Part shown: piece by piece, positions 7,141 to 16,347 of the stretch
Numbering within the stretch: position 1 is the first letter of the stretch
Layout: every line of letters starts with the position of its first letter
NCBI GenBank assembly: GCA_019752515.1
Contig: JAIEMB010000006.1
Location: forward strand, 1 to 64,000
Direction: 5' to 3'
Length of the DNA stretch: 64,000 nucleotides
Origin: Alphaproteobacteria bacterium
Lineage (GTDB): Bacteria; Pseudomonadota; Alphaproteobacteria; UBA9655
The notes under the pieces: generated by a model
The model's database searches: none
What the model saw: only the letters and a program-made list of their open reading frames with translations
Told to the model about the DNA's origin: nothing
Program-made: the position numbers and the translations under genes

Positions 7141-10100
7141 ATGTTTTGTAAAAAAACGCTTGCTTCCCTCATTATTTTCTCCATGCTTATGATTGATGTG
7201 GCTAAAGCCATGGATGAGGAACGAAGTCCTGCCCACGTCGTTCAAAGAATTCCCTTACCAAAACCTCCAAGTTCAGATCTTGAAAATAGTGATAGCGATT
7301 CTTCTCTAAAGCTAAGTCCGCCTTCCGATGATGGAGATTCCTCTCCAGGATCCATTAGCTCCTCTCCAGAATCTCAAAAGCCAGGCAGTGGTGTCGAGGA
7401 CCAAAGTTTAGCCATCATTCCTTTCGTTAAACTTTCTCTTGTTCCTCCACAGGCAAGTATCGTTTCACCCTCTCAATCAAATCCCGATGAAACCGGGAGA
7501 AAATCCGCGCCTCTGCCAACTTCTACCCATCCCAATCCTTCCTTATTCACTACTGATAGTGATGATGAATTTAGTCTATTCGAAGTTGGATCAATGGAAC
7601 AAAGCAGACAATCTTTGATAGCTGGCCTTCCTAAAGCGAAAGCTCCCACGGGAAGTACCAAAGGAGCCCCCTCAACGGCTCCCCCTCAAGTGACATCTAT
7701 CCTTCCCGATTCTTCAGCTTTTCTATCTATGGAAGTGAGCTACCCTCAACTGCACAGCAACATAGGATCTAGCCCTCTTAGTGGAGGATCCCTTCAAGAC
7801 AGAACTCCCTCTTATATACCTTCGCCTCACATTGCTCCTCAAAGTCACAATAATAATGGCAAGCCCTCCATTCCCCCCCAGAGTAACTTGGTTCTTCTCC
7901 CCACAGGCTCCCATCCCTTAGAGGATTCAGATACGGATAGTGACGCTGATCAGGGGAGAGTACCTCTAAAACCAAGTAAGCCATTAAGCACAATACAATC
8001 ACAAAATGAGAAAAAACCATCACCTAATTCTAGCGTTCCCCTCCTCAGAAGCCAGAGGGAGTTTTCCTCGGCTTCTCCTGTCCTACCTCACCAAAAACCA
8101 GGAACGAATATAGATGCCATTATTAAGGCACTCCTTCCAGAAGATAGGTCCCCTAACCCGCTTTTTCCTGAAGAGCAACATGAGAGAACATCGTCAGACA
8201 GCATTCAAATTGATGATGAACAAAGCCCTCTTCTCCAGCTTTCCGCAAATGGAATAACATATGCCTCTATACCAGTAGATCCTTCTCGTTCTGAGGAATT
8301 TGTGCTTCTTGGCAAAGCTCAAGATCCGTTTTCTCATGAAAGGAAAGATAAGAGAAGTTTCAAAGTTCAACGCGCTGCTTCGAATACGCCACCCCCACAC
8401 TCTTCCTCCTCCGTTCACATTCACCAAGTCAGTGAAAAATCACCGCTCCTCCCCTCTCAATCTTTGAAGCCAAGCGATACTTCCATACAAGCCGTGGATG
8501 CTCTTTACGAGGAATTTGAACTTCTTGGCAACGACCAAGACCCACCCGGTCCTTTGGGAACAGGAGAAGCCGAATCCAGAGTGGGTTGTTGCTGTAATCG
8601 CCCTTGTTGGCCACAACATACGGAATATACACTTCCCAATGCACAACATAAGCTCCAGCAGCTTTCTCAAAAGTTGACTTTACTGAGGCAAGTTCAAGCT
8701 CCGCACATCATAGAAGGAAGCGGTAGGGTAAACGGCCGAGCTGGCCAGATCCTAGAGATTAAACCTCTCCCCCATTCAGACGGTCAAGACGAAAGCACGG
8801 ATCATTCGGATAGTTCTGGCGGAAGTGTGGATGTCTCGTCCTCTTCAAACGATAACTCTCCAGAAAAGCGAGGCCCTCCTCCTCTTATTCTCGTTGTAGG
8901 TGACCAAACAGACAGCGATGAAGAACAAGGAGAATTTTTTCTTCCTGCAAACCTCCTAAAAGATAGCCAAATCAGCAGTGATGAGGAAGAAGAGCAATCC
9001 CTCCCTGTGCTTCCTGCAAAAGGGTCTCTCTCGGGCTCTCCCCATTCTGTAAACTCACATCAGGATGAAGAGTCGGAGGAGGAGGTTGTTTTGGCAGTTG
9101 TTCCTTCTGACCTTCAAAGTGTCTTCGACAATATAGCTGACCTGGAAGCCGGATTAAACGTTCAGAGCCAAGCATCATTCCGTAGTTTTTGTCAGGATCT
9201 TCAAAGCTACTTAAAATCTCTCCCCGCCAAAACAAAAGCTCAACTCAAAGACTACGTTCACCAAGTCCTCAACGGTAAAAGCACCTGGCCTCAACGCCTT
9301 GGCAAATGGGGCATTGGGCCGATTATTGCTTTAGGGTTTGCCATTGGAATGGGCCCCGTGTATAGTGGAGGAGTCGGTTATTTAAGCACGCAGGGTGAAA
9401 TATTTAATGAGTTGATAAAGAGCAGCGGCTTTAAGTATTTCATTTATTATATTAATCTTAGCGCGCTTCCTGATGGTGTTTCACGCAATGCTCATTTATG
9501 GAAAAAAGGAATTGCTTACCTATTTCAGAAAGGAAAAGAAGCAGGTCGTATGTGTCTAGCAGGAGGCATTAGTTTTCTAACAGCCTTTATTCCTGTGGCT
9601 TATCTTATTTCATCGGAAAATATTGGACGTCAAATATTACAACTTCCCAATTGGGATAATCAGTTTGGCATTGCAGTTGCAATGTTGGGTCCTCCTCTCT
9701 ATTTAGATGCTTTAGCATCAGACTTTAACACAGCGTGGGCGGCTTTTCCTCAAATGCAAGAATGGCTTGGAAAACTATTTTGTCGCAAATCTTTACATGC
9801 TCGACTTCCCTCTCTTTCAGAAAATCCTCGCGAAAAATTTGATAATGATCTCAAAAAATTAGAGAACTTTCTTTTTCGAGCTCCTCCAGTTGTCATTGAC
9901 GAAATTTATGGTGACATAAAGCAAATAAAAGAAAGCTTGGAAACCTCATTTTGTAATAAGCCTGATGAAGACCTTGCCACACAGCAAGCTTTTGCAGCGG
10001 TAAGTTATTTACTTTCCTTAGGCGATGAAGTCGATAAAGGAATATCAAAACCCAAGTCCATTTATGATATTTCTGCTGATATTTTTAAGTATATGTGTTT

Positions 10101-10725
10101 GGTCTTTGGCACCCCTGCTCGTGCCCTTGCTCTTCAATTTATTGGCTATTCGGTCTTTAGCCTCTTTTGTCCGGACCTTGTCGCTCAAATTTTAGGAGGA
10201 GCCTATGCTCTTCTCGCTTTTTTGCCCCAAACCTTTATGGAAGATCAAGGAATGGATAATTTCTCTAAGCGTTTCATTTTTGAAGAAGATCCCCACGGTC
10301 ATAGCAGCTACCCTACTTACCGATTATTTACCAAGATTTATTGTGCGATTCAAGGACTGGTCTATGTGTTTCCCCTTGCTATCCTTACTCTCCAAGCTTC
10401 CCAACAGTGGTTTGGAAATGGGTGGTGGCCACTTGTTGTGGGAATTCCTTTCCTTATCCCTGAATTTGCAGCCCAAACCTTTAGCTTCAATGGAACCTAT
10501 AATCAGCAAGTAACCACAGCCATAACAAACGTTCATAGCACGAAGACACGAAAGTACTTGGGAAAAGAGCCCCCTTCGAATTGGAAACGAGATTGGTTGA
10601 TTCGATTTGTTGAAGAAAGCCGTAGTGAATTAAAACAATGGTATCCTGATTTGATATTCAATCTGAAGAAAACCATAGAGATGTATAAACAACGGGATAA
10701 TCACTTGATAAGTGATGAAATTTGA
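7141..10725 (+). CDS. Giant secreted/membrane protein with disordered N-terminal half (paralogue 1)
   Basis: The start at 7141 (MFCKKTLASLIIFSMLMIDVAKA) is chosen over GTG 7099 because the paralogue at 25236-29012 begins the same way (MFFKK) and the extra residues are not shared. After the signal peptide, about 670 residues are Ser/Pro/Gln/Asp-rich and look disordered, with acidic Ser clusters (SDSD, SDEEEE) and a Cys-rich patch GCCCNRPCW near residue 481. From about residue 720 to the end is a conserved region with several hydrophobic segments, soluble helices between them, and the shared EDPHGH motif near residue 1048. I know no family. Its size, export signal and paralogue suggest a secreted or surface host-interaction protein. 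Confidence 0.75.
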   Translation: MFCKKTLASLIIFSMLMIDVAKAMDEERSPAHVVQRIPLPKPPSSDLENSDSDSSLKLSPPSDDGDSSPGSISSSPESQKPGSGVEDQSLAIIPFVKLSLVPPQASIVSPSQSNPDETGRKSAPLPTSTHPNPSLFTTDSDDEFSLFEVGSMEQSRQSLIAGLPKAKAPTGSTKGAPSTAPPQVTSILPDSSAFLSMEVSYPQLHSNIGSSPLSGGSLQDRTPSYIPSPHIAPQSHNNNGKPSIPPQSNLVLLPTGSHPLEDSDTDSDADQGRVPLKPSKPLSTIQSQNEKKPSPNSSVPLLRSQREFSSASPVLPHQKPGTNIDAIIKALLPEDRSPNPLFPEEQHERTSSDSIQIDDEQSPLLQLSANGITYASIPVDPSRSEEFVLLGKAQDPFSHERKDKRSFKVQRAASNTPPPHSSSSVHIHQVSEKSPLLPSQSLKPSDTSIQAVDALYEEFELLGNDQDPPGPLGTGEAESRVGCCCNRPCWPQHTEYTLPNAQHKLQQLSQKLTLLRQVQAPHIIEGSGRVNGRAGQILEIKPLPHSDGQDESTDHSDSSGGSVDVSSSSNDNSPEKRGPPPLILVVGDQTDSDEEQGEFFLPANLLKDSQISSDEEEEQSLPVLPAKGSLSGSPHSVNSHQDEESEEEVVLAVVPSDLQSVFDNIADLEAGLNVQSQASFRSFCQDLQSYLKSLPAKTKAQLKDYVHQVLNGKSTWPQRLGKWGIGPIIALGFAIGMGPVYSGGVGYLSTQGEIFNELIKSSGFKYFIYYINLSALPDGVSRNAHLWKKGIAYLFQKGKEAGRMCLAGGISFLTAFIPVAYLISSENIGRQILQLPNWDNQFGIAVAMLGPPLYLDALASDFNTAWAAFPQMQEWLGKLFCRKSLHARLPSLSENPREKFDNDLKKLENFLFRAPPVVIDEIYGDIKQIKESLETSFCNKPDEDLATQQAFAAVSYLLSLGDEVDKGISKPKSIYDISADIFKYMCLVFGTPARALALQFIGYSVFSLFCPDLVAQILGGAYALLAFLPQTFMEDQGMDNFSKRFIFEEDPHGHSSYPTYRLFTKIYCAIQGLVYVFPLAILTLQASQQWFGNGWWPLVVGIPFLIPEFAAQTFSFNGTYNQQVTTAITNVHSTKTRKYLGKEPPSNWKRDWLIRFVEESRSELKQWYPDLIFNLKKTIEMYKQRDNHLISDEI

Positions 10726-10771
10726 AGGAGCAACACTTTATTTTTAAGGAACAATTACAAATCCATGTAAA

Positions 10772-10800
10772 AATCAAAGAGCACATAGCACTCTTTGATT
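10772..10800 (-). terminator. Terminator of the repeat-protein gene (minus direction)
   Basis: Exact 10-bp arms AATCAAAGAG / CTCTTTGATT with a 9-nt loop. Read on the minus strand, the stem is followed by TTTTTAC, so it fits an intrinsic terminator for the gene ending at 10844. It could also weakly stop the convergent giant gene. Confidence 0.65.
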
Positions 10801-10843
10801 AGAAGTATGAAAGACTCTGGGTATTTAGTCCCGAAGTGCGACC

Positions 10844-11836
10844 TCAACAGCCCTCAGGATCATCTATGCATATAGCATCCGACTTAGATTTTTTCGATTT
10901 CTGAGTTGCTGACTCAGGATGGGCAGCGGCAACATCACCCTCATGCGCATGCCCTTCGATGTAAGAACCACCCTTGCCTGGTTTATGGAGGCCTCCCAAA
11001 CCTGCTGCAGAAGGACCACCAGAAACAGTATCTGAATGGCTTGCAGCCGCTTTTCCCGTAAAAGTTACGGCAGGCGCTTGGCTACCCATACGGGATGGTG
11101 CAGCATTACCGGTCGCAATATTTCCCGTAGCCGTGTCACTTCCCCGAGGACCTCCCAAGTCCGCTCCAGAAGGACCACCAGAAACAGTATCAGCATTTCT
11201 GGTAACCGCATTCCCTCCCCGAGCTGGAGCCGCAAGATCAGACCCATAGGTGGTGGGGGTCCTCATATGAGAGGTCGCGGTCTCCGCGGCTGCATTACCC
11301 GTCGCTGCGTTTCCTCCCTTGGAAGTCGCAAGATCAGACCCATAGGTGGTGGGAGTCCTCATATGAGAGGTCGCGGTCTCCGCGGCTGCATTACCCGTCG
11401 CAGCGTTTCCTCCACGAGCTGTAGCCGCGTTTCCGGTCGCAATATTTCCCGTCGCAGCGTTCCCTCCCTTGGAAGTCGCAAGGTCAGACCCATAGGTGGT
11501 GGGGGTCCTCATATGAGAGGTCGCGGTCTCCGCGGCTGCATTACCCGTCGCAGCCTCACCTCCACGAGCTGTCGCCGTAAAGTCCGAGCCCTCTGCAGAC
11601 GCTCCTAAATCGGGTGTACGAATATGAGATTCACGCTCTCCCGTTGCAGCGGTAGGGGCTTCAGGAGCCTTTCCCCCACCCTCTTTGTCATAGCTCAGGA
11701 CAGCATGCGATCTTTCTTCAGGTTCTCTCGCACCTTCATGCCCATGATGCCCTGCGCGCGCTAAAGCCCCTGTTTCTCCAACAGCTAAAAGGGCCAAAAC
11801 TGAAACCCCCATTAAAGTTGCCTTAAATGCTTCCAT
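10844..11836 (-). CDS. Exported Ala/Gly/Thr-rich tandem-repeat protein
   Basis: 330 residues beginning MEAFKATLMGVSVLALLAVGE (signal peptide), with AAGGAGAAAAAG just before the ATG. The body is low complexity and built on three copies of a 32-residue unit around ETATSHMRTPTTYGSDLA plus shorter GGNAATGN repeats. Near the ends are His-rich (HHGHEG) and Lys/Ser-rich (KSKKSKSD) patches and two Cys (CIDDPEGC). Its GC content is visibly far above that of its neighbours. Function unknown; a surface or secreted repeat protein is likely. Repeat number is prone to change by slippage. Confidence 0.7.
   Translation of the reverse strand: MEAFKATLMGVSVLALLAVGETGALARAGHHGHEGAREPEERSHAVLSYDKEGGGKAPEAPTAATGERESHIRTPDLGASAEGSDFTATARGGEAATGNAAAETATSHMRTPTTYGSDLATSKGGNAATGNIATGNAATARGGNAATGNAAAETATSHMRTPTTYGSDLATSKGGNAATGNAAAETATSHMRTPTTYGSDLAAPARGGNAVTRNADTVSGGPSGADLGGPRGSDTATGNIATGNAAPSRMGSQAPAVTFTGKAAASHSDTVSGGPSAAGLGGLHKPGKGGSYIEGHAHEGDVAAAHPESATQKSKKSKSDAICIDDPEGC
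11232..11573 (-). repeat. 96-bp tandem repeats inside the Ala/Gly/Thr-rich gene
   Basis: Three near-identical 96-bp units start at 11232, 11328 and 11478. The first two are directly adjacent; the third is offset by an extra 54 bp made of shorter GGNAATGN-type repeats. All lengths are multiples of three, so gain or loss of a unit keeps the frame. Confidence 0.85.
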
Positions 11837-11970
11837 TCTTTTTCTCCTTCATGATTCTCGCTAAAGAATAAATATTCTCTATAATATCTATTCCTTAAAA
11901 ACATTTGTTAATTATTCATCATACACATGTTTCATTAATTAACTATTAATGGGGAGCAGATAAGAGATAG

Positions 11971-12102
11971 GTATCGAGAACAAAAAAGGTCAACACAAAA
12001 AATGCTTTCCAAAGAGCTCTTGCCGCAAAACTGGAAGCTGCAGAAAAGAAGCTTGAAAAAGAAAAACTGACAGCTGAAATGGCAGCAAAACAAAAGCCGT
12101 AG
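11971..12102 (+). pseudogene. Possible coiled-coil gene remnant
   Basis: 43 open codons (11971-12102, TAG stop) encode an Ala/Lys/Glu/Leu-rich helix (ALAAKLEAAEKKLEKEKLTAE), but no start codon lies after the preceding in-frame TAG. It resembles the tail of a coiled-coil protein like the one at the left edge. The rest of the 11837-12289 interval is AT-rich with nothing recognised. Confidence 0.3.
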
Positions 12103-12289
12103 AGTCAACCCCATAGCTCCGCAAAGTATTTTCTAATAAAATCTGTCCTATACCTTCTGAACCATCTAGTTGTTTTTTAATTAAAAGCATAACCCAAATT
12201 GTGATTTATTTAGAAGCTATCAATAAATAAATACCAACTCACTTCATCTCTGCACTCATTTTAATCTTCAAAGAAATTAGGAATAGAAT

Positions 12290-13177
12290 TTAAACATGCG
12301 TTAAATAGATATTTATGAAAGGTAGGTTTTTATAAAAAATGTCGACTAATGTTGATCTGCAAATAATTCCTGTTTTATTTTTAATATTCTCAATATAACT
12401 TTCAACCGTTCTAGGCGAAAGATCCAATTCCTTGCCAATTTCTTTTACCGTTCTTCCTCTTGAAAGGAAGAGTAAACACTGAGCTTCACGAAAACTAATA
12501 TAAACCGTCTCTGAGTTTAAAAACAAAGGAATTTTTTTTATATTTCTTGTCAATTGTGTATTTTTATTCCAAAGTTCATCCACACACTGATATTCATTCT
12601 TTGACTCTTGATCGCAAAATAAGTTTTCATTAACGATCTGCTCGGATTGCTTACTTGAGTCACAGAAGCTAAGTAATGATAGGTCATACTTTCTATAGAA
12701 CTCATCCATCTTCTCTTTAAAAACTTCAACAAATCTCCCAAGAGTATCTTCCAAAATTTTAAGATTATTAAGGTAAAAGTCATATGCGTGAATATTTTCC
12801 CTATTACTCCCAAAATGGATGATATCAACATAATTTTCTTTTCGATCATATATATCTAAAGAATTCCATTTATTGCTCTGATAAAAAAAGTCCTGCAAAC
12901 GATTGTTAGGATCAAAGTCCCCAGCATACACGTATTTATCATGATTGTGCTCAATGATCTCTTTTTCAGCAGGAAAGAAGCCGTTATAATCAAAAAGCTT
13001 ATGAGTGAATTTTGTTTCTAACCAATTCGTATCACTACAGAAAAAAATTACCTTTCCATTTTTATAAACCCTTGAAAAACTTAAATAATAAATCCTAAAT
13101 TTTTTGAGAGGAGAAATAAAATTTTCCACTTCATTGCAATGGGTTTCTATAAAATTATATATTAGTTCTTGGTTCAT
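12290..13177 (-). CDS. LuxR-type transcriptional regulator 1
   Basis: 295 residues. The C-terminal 65 form a LuxR/GerE helix-turn-helix: FREAQCLLFLSRGRTVKEIG then LDLSPRTVESYIENIKNKTG. The N-terminal 180 residues look like a ligand-sensing alpha/beta domain (FRIYYLSFSRVYKNGKVIFF, aromatic-rich), as in LuxR proteins that bind small molecules; the ligand is unknown. There is no receiver domain. It closely resembles regulator 2 (shared NSLDIYDRKE, DIxHFxSxRxNI) and less so regulator 3. It is transcribed divergently from the GluTR-like operon, with a dyad at 13271-13285 between them. Confidence 0.85.
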   Translation of the reverse strand: MNQELIYNFIETHCNEVENFISPLKKFRIYYLSFSRVYKNGKVIFFCSDTNWLETKFTHKLFDYNGFFPAEKEIIEHNHDKYVYAGDFDPNNRLQDFFYQSNKWNSLDIYDRKENYVDIIHFGSNRENIHAYDFYLNNLKILEDTLGRFVEVFKEKMDEFYRKYDLSLLSFCDSSKQSEQIVNENLFCDQESKNEYQCVDELWNKNTQLTRNIKKIPLFLNSETVYISFREAQCLLFLSRGRTVKEIGKELDLSPRTVESYIENIKNKTGIICRSTLVDIFYKNLPFINIYLTHV

Positions 13178-13270
13178 AGTTCATATCCTAGAATAAAAAA
13201 ACCAAATTATTAGCAGTTTGATTTTTCCAGTCATTTTATATTTTAGTCGTTTAAATCAAAATCGTCACTA

Positions 13271-13285
13271 CAGTAATTTCTACGG
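13271..13285. promoter_or_regulatory. Candidate LuxR operator (CCGTAA-N3-TTACGG type)
   Basis: CAGTAA-TTT-CTACGG; on the minus strand CCGTAG-AAA-TTACTG, which matches the best dyad (23115-23129) at 10 of 12 arm positions. It lies 58 bp before the GluTR-like ATG and 93 bp before the regulator 1 ATG, so one site could serve both directions. Confidence 0.5.
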
Positions 13286-13343
13286 TATTTTTTTTTCAGC
13301 CTTTGCCTCAATATTAATTAAAAGACGAATTATGGAGGGAATA

Positions 13344-14282
13344 ATGGGAAGACAATGCTACTTTATGGACCACACATTTATTGATGCCTATCAAATGGCT
13401 AAACTATCAGCAAAAGTTGAAGAAAACAGAGGTGATTTTCACAATTTTTTACAATCAGCCATGTTATTGCGCACTTGTCACCGAGTAGAATTTTATTTTA
13501 ATGAGAATACTCAAACCAATCCATTTAAAGAAGTTCTTGGTTATGATAGTTATAATACACATAAGGATGGCTCTGCATTTCTACGGTTAGTTGAAATCGC
13601 TTGTGGTGTGCAGTCAAAAATTATAGGAGAAAAATATATTTTTGAGCAGGTTAAAAAAAGTGCCGATGAACTGGATAAGGACCACCCCTTTAAAAAGGAT
13701 GCTCTAGAAGCGTTAAGTATAGCAAGAGAATTAAGAGAGAAGAACTCATTTTATGCGCCCATAGACTACGAACAAATTGTGTCTAGACAGCTTTCTTCAT
13801 ACCTCAAAGATATATCGAGCTCCCATAAGTTACTCGTTGTTGGAAGTGGGATGCTTGCAAAGTCTATTATCTCCCATGCCCTACAAGAAGGAAAAATTGA
13901 GATACTAATGGTTTCGAGAGTAGCAAAAAAAATAAAAAAGAAAGCTGATTATAAAAATTCGAAATTAAATATATGTTCAGTTTTTAATATACCCGATCAT
14001 TTCATAAGTACAAATTTTCACTGTTTTCTGGCTACTACAAACATTAATGAAGTTTATAAAGAGAAATTACTTTCATATCTTAACAGAAAAGAGTGTCTTT
14101 CAATCGTTGATATGTCTTCTCTTCCCGCTTTTAATGAAAGCGACATCAAGGGAAAAGATTATATAACGATGTACCATGAAACTTTTAGGAAATATGTCGA
14201 TGAAAACAATGATCTTATAAAAAACAAATTAGAGAATATAAGACGTGAGATAGTTTCAAAATGTAAAAGAAAACTCCAATAA
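13344..14282 (+). CDS. Truncated glutamyl-tRNA reductase-like protein
   Basis: The start at 13344 is chosen for GGAGG seven bases upstream; it also matches the usual N-terminus of the family. 312 residues. Glutamyl-tRNA reductase signatures: LLRTCHRVEFYF with the catalytic-type Cys (C45), where the following conserved Asn is His; GVQSKIIGEKYIFEQVK; and an NADPH-type Rossmann motif VVGSGMLAKSII near residue 164. The family is usually above 400 residues. Here the protein stops at the spinal helix and lacks the C-terminal dimerisation domain. Most alphaproteobacteria make aminolevulinate by the C4 route, so this enzyme is unexpected. It leads an operon with a POT transporter and a GNAT. Whether it still reduces glutamyl-tRNA is open. 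Confidence 0.75.
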   Translation: MGRQCYFMDHTFIDAYQMAKLSAKVEENRGDFHNFLQSAMLLRTCHRVEFYFNENTQTNPFKEVLGYDSYNTHKDGSAFLRLVEIACGVQSKIIGEKYIFEQVKKSADELDKDHPFKKDALEALSIARELREKNSFYAPIDYEQIVSRQLSSYLKDISSSHKLLVVGSGMLAKSIISHALQEGKIEILMVSRVAKKIKKKADYKNSKLNICSVFNIPDHFISTNFHCFLATTNINEVYKEKLLSYLNRKECLSIVDMSSLPAFNESDIKGKDYITMYHETFRKYVDENNDLIKNKLENIRREIVSKCKRKLQ

Positions 14283-14295
14283 AGCAGGAGGAATA

Positions 14296-15852
14296 ATGGT
14301 TAACTCAAAGGTTACTTCCAATACATTTTTAACTCATCCCCAAGAATTTTATTATCTCTGTTTAGCCACAATGTGCGAGAAATTTAGCTTTCACGCCATT
14401 AGATTTAGCAATGTTATCTATATGACGAAGGCATTGTTATTAAGCGACACCGAGGCTTATTTAATTAGTGGCAGCACATTGGCACTAACCTTCATGTTCC
14501 CCATCATTGGGGGGTGGATTGGTGATAAAATTACTGGATATTATAGAATGTGCTTGTTAGGAGCTGTCTTTGTCGCTGGAGGGTTAAGTCTTCTAATTTT
14601 ACCTATGGAAATCTCTTTTTATATAGGGATGGGACTCATTGCTTGTGGGGGTGGTTTTTTAAGAGCAGGTATCCCGGCATTAGCCAGCGTTTATTTTGAA
14701 GACAACAAAGAAAAAAGGGATTCTGGTTTCACTATTCTATATTCATTTGTAAATACAGGGGCCTTTCTAGCCGTCTTTGGTAGTTGTGTGATTGGCGAAG
14801 TTTTCGGCTGGCATTATAATTTTATAATCTCATCAGCCGTTGCATTATTAAGTATTGTATTTTTAAAAAAAGGGAATCTATTCTTTGATAATAGAGAAGC
14901 ACTCAAACTACAACCTCTTACGGCATTTTTTGAAAGAAATAAATTAGGATTCTATCTTTTTTCTTTAATTTTTCCGATTTGTGGCGGGCTTATAATATTC
15001 CAAAATTGGATACTTAACTATCTTCTAACATTAATGTTTCTTTGCACATTATTATTCGTTTTTTTCCAGTCATTTAAAGAAGGAGAATATCGCAGTGGTT
15101 TTTTAAATTTGGCCTTTTGTATGATCATACAGGTCGCTTTTTTTGCAATGTATGAGCAAGGTGCAAGTTCTGTAACACTTTTTATAGATAGAAATGTTGA
15201 TCGTTCATTAGGAAATCTAAACGAGTATTTATTGTATTTTTTTAATTTTACCTCCTCTATAGAGAAAATTCCTACGACAACTTTTCAATCTATAGATCCA
15301 TTGGTCAATATGTTGCTTGGGGCAAGCTTAGGATATCTATGGTGGAAGCTTGCTATAAATACAATTTCCTTTTCATTTATTAGATTTGGGTTAGGCCTCA
15401 TTTCAGAGGCCACTGGTTTTTATATTTTAACATTATCTGGATTTTTTGTTAATAATCAGGGACTTGTGCCATTTTGGATTATTCCTCTCGTATATCTATT
15501 TACAGTCGCTGGAGAGCTTCTAGTGGTCCCCCTAGGTATGTCAATGGTAACAAGGGTAGCTCCAAAAACACAAAGAGGGTTATTATTAGGCTTTTGGAAC
15601 TTATCAATAGCTGCGGGACAGTGGTCAGCAGGTGTTTTGTCCTGCGCTACATCCATAAATGACAAGACCTTAAGCCATGCAGAAAGCATAGAAATTTATT
15701 CCTCTGCGTTCTGTAATTTTGGAGCATTTGGTATACTTTCTGGAATTTTTGTCATTATTTTAAGCACCTTATTATTTAACTCACATAGGAATTTATTACC
15801 CGAAAACATTTCTAGACTAAAACAAACAATTTCGAATCAAAGGGCAGGCTAA
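14296..15852 (+). CDS. POT/PTR-family proton-dependent transporter
   Basis: 518 residues, about 12-14 membrane segments. AGGAGG precedes the ATG, 13 bp after the GluTR-like gene. POT features: MCEKFSFHAIR at the ExxERFxYY position (first Glu is Thr, Arg is Lys), GGWIGDKITGYYR after helix 2, and FAMYEQGASSVTLFIDRNVD. POT proteins usually import di- and tripeptides. From established knowledge, aminolevulinate is a substrate of some peptide transporters, which fits the GluTR/ALAS context. The altered proton-coupling motif suggests changed coupling or substrate. A specific substrate cannot be read from sequence. Confidence 0.8.
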   Translation: MVNSKVTSNTFLTHPQEFYYLCLATMCEKFSFHAIRFSNVIYMTKALLLSDTEAYLISGSTLALTFMFPIIGGWIGDKITGYYRMCLLGAVFVAGGLSLLILPMEISFYIGMGLIACGGGFLRAGIPALASVYFEDNKEKRDSGFTILYSFVNTGAFLAVFGSCVIGEVFGWHYNFIISSAVALLSIVFLKKGNLFFDNREALKLQPLTAFFERNKLGFYLFSLIFPICGGLIIFQNWILNYLLTLMFLCTLLFVFFQSFKEGEYRSGFLNLAFCMIIQVAFFAMYEQGASSVTLFIDRNVDRSLGNLNEYLLYFFNFTSSIEKIPTTTFQSIDPLVNMLLGASLGYLWWKLAINTISFSFIRFGLGLISEATGFYILTLSGFFVNNQGLVPFWIIPLVYLFTVAGELLVVPLGMSMVTRVAPKTQRGLLLGFWNLSIAAGQWSAGVLSCATSINDKTLSHAESIEIYSSAFCNFGAFGILSGIFVIILSTLLFNSHRNLLPENISRLKQTISNQRAG

Positions 15853-15854
15853 CA

Positions 15855-16334
15855 ATGAATTGCATTCATATAGAATATCTCGCTGACTTTCCTCAGTATA
15901 CTTCTCTTGCTGCTGAATGGCGTTATATTGAGTGGAGTACATTCAACCCTGAATTAACATGGGATTTTTTGAATGATTCAATGAAACGTCATTTAAATCG
16001 ATCAGAACTTCCCCTTACACTTCTAGCTTTCAATAAATCTGATCTTGTAGGTATGGTAAGCTTACGAAAATATGATTTGAAAGATCATGAAAATATGACG
16101 CCATGGGTAGCAAGCTTGTATGTAGTCCCTGAATATCGAAAACAGGGTATCGGAGAGCTTCTTGTTAAAGCTGCGGAAGCTAAGGCAAGGATACTTAATT
16201 ATAAAAAAATCTTTCTTTATTCTTTTAACCATTTGCTTGAGACTTGGTATAATAAGCTAGGGTATAAAAAAATCGAAGAAGGAAACGTATATGGTAACCC
16301 TATATATGTAATGAGTAAGTTCTTAATTGAATAG
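15855..16334 (+). CDS. GNAT-family N-acetyltransferase
   Basis: 159 residues; the ATG lies two bases after the transporter stop, so it is probably translationally coupled. The GNAT core is clear: LVGMVSLRKYD (beta 2-3), PWVASLYVVPEYRKQGIGELLV (acetyl-CoA-binding R/Q-x-x-G-x-G/A loop), then NYKKIFLYSF and WYNKLGYKKIEE. It would transfer an acyl group to an amine. As third gene of the GluTR-like operon, it may modify the amino compound made there; that is inference. Confidence 0.85.
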   Translation: MNCIHIEYLADFPQYTSLAAEWRYIEWSTFNPELTWDFLNDSMKRHLNRSELPLTLLAFNKSDLVGMVSLRKYDLKDHENMTPWVASLYVVPEYRKQGIGELLVKAAEAKARILNYKKIFLYSFNHLLETWYNKLGYKKIEEGNVYGNPIYVMSKFLIE

Positions 16335-16347
16335 TTTAGATCGGATT

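Noticed and set aside
11036-11608. A long Arg/Gly-rich ORF opposite the repeat-protein gene.
   Set aside because: A frame shadow created by the GC-rich tandem repeats on the other strand; no start signal.
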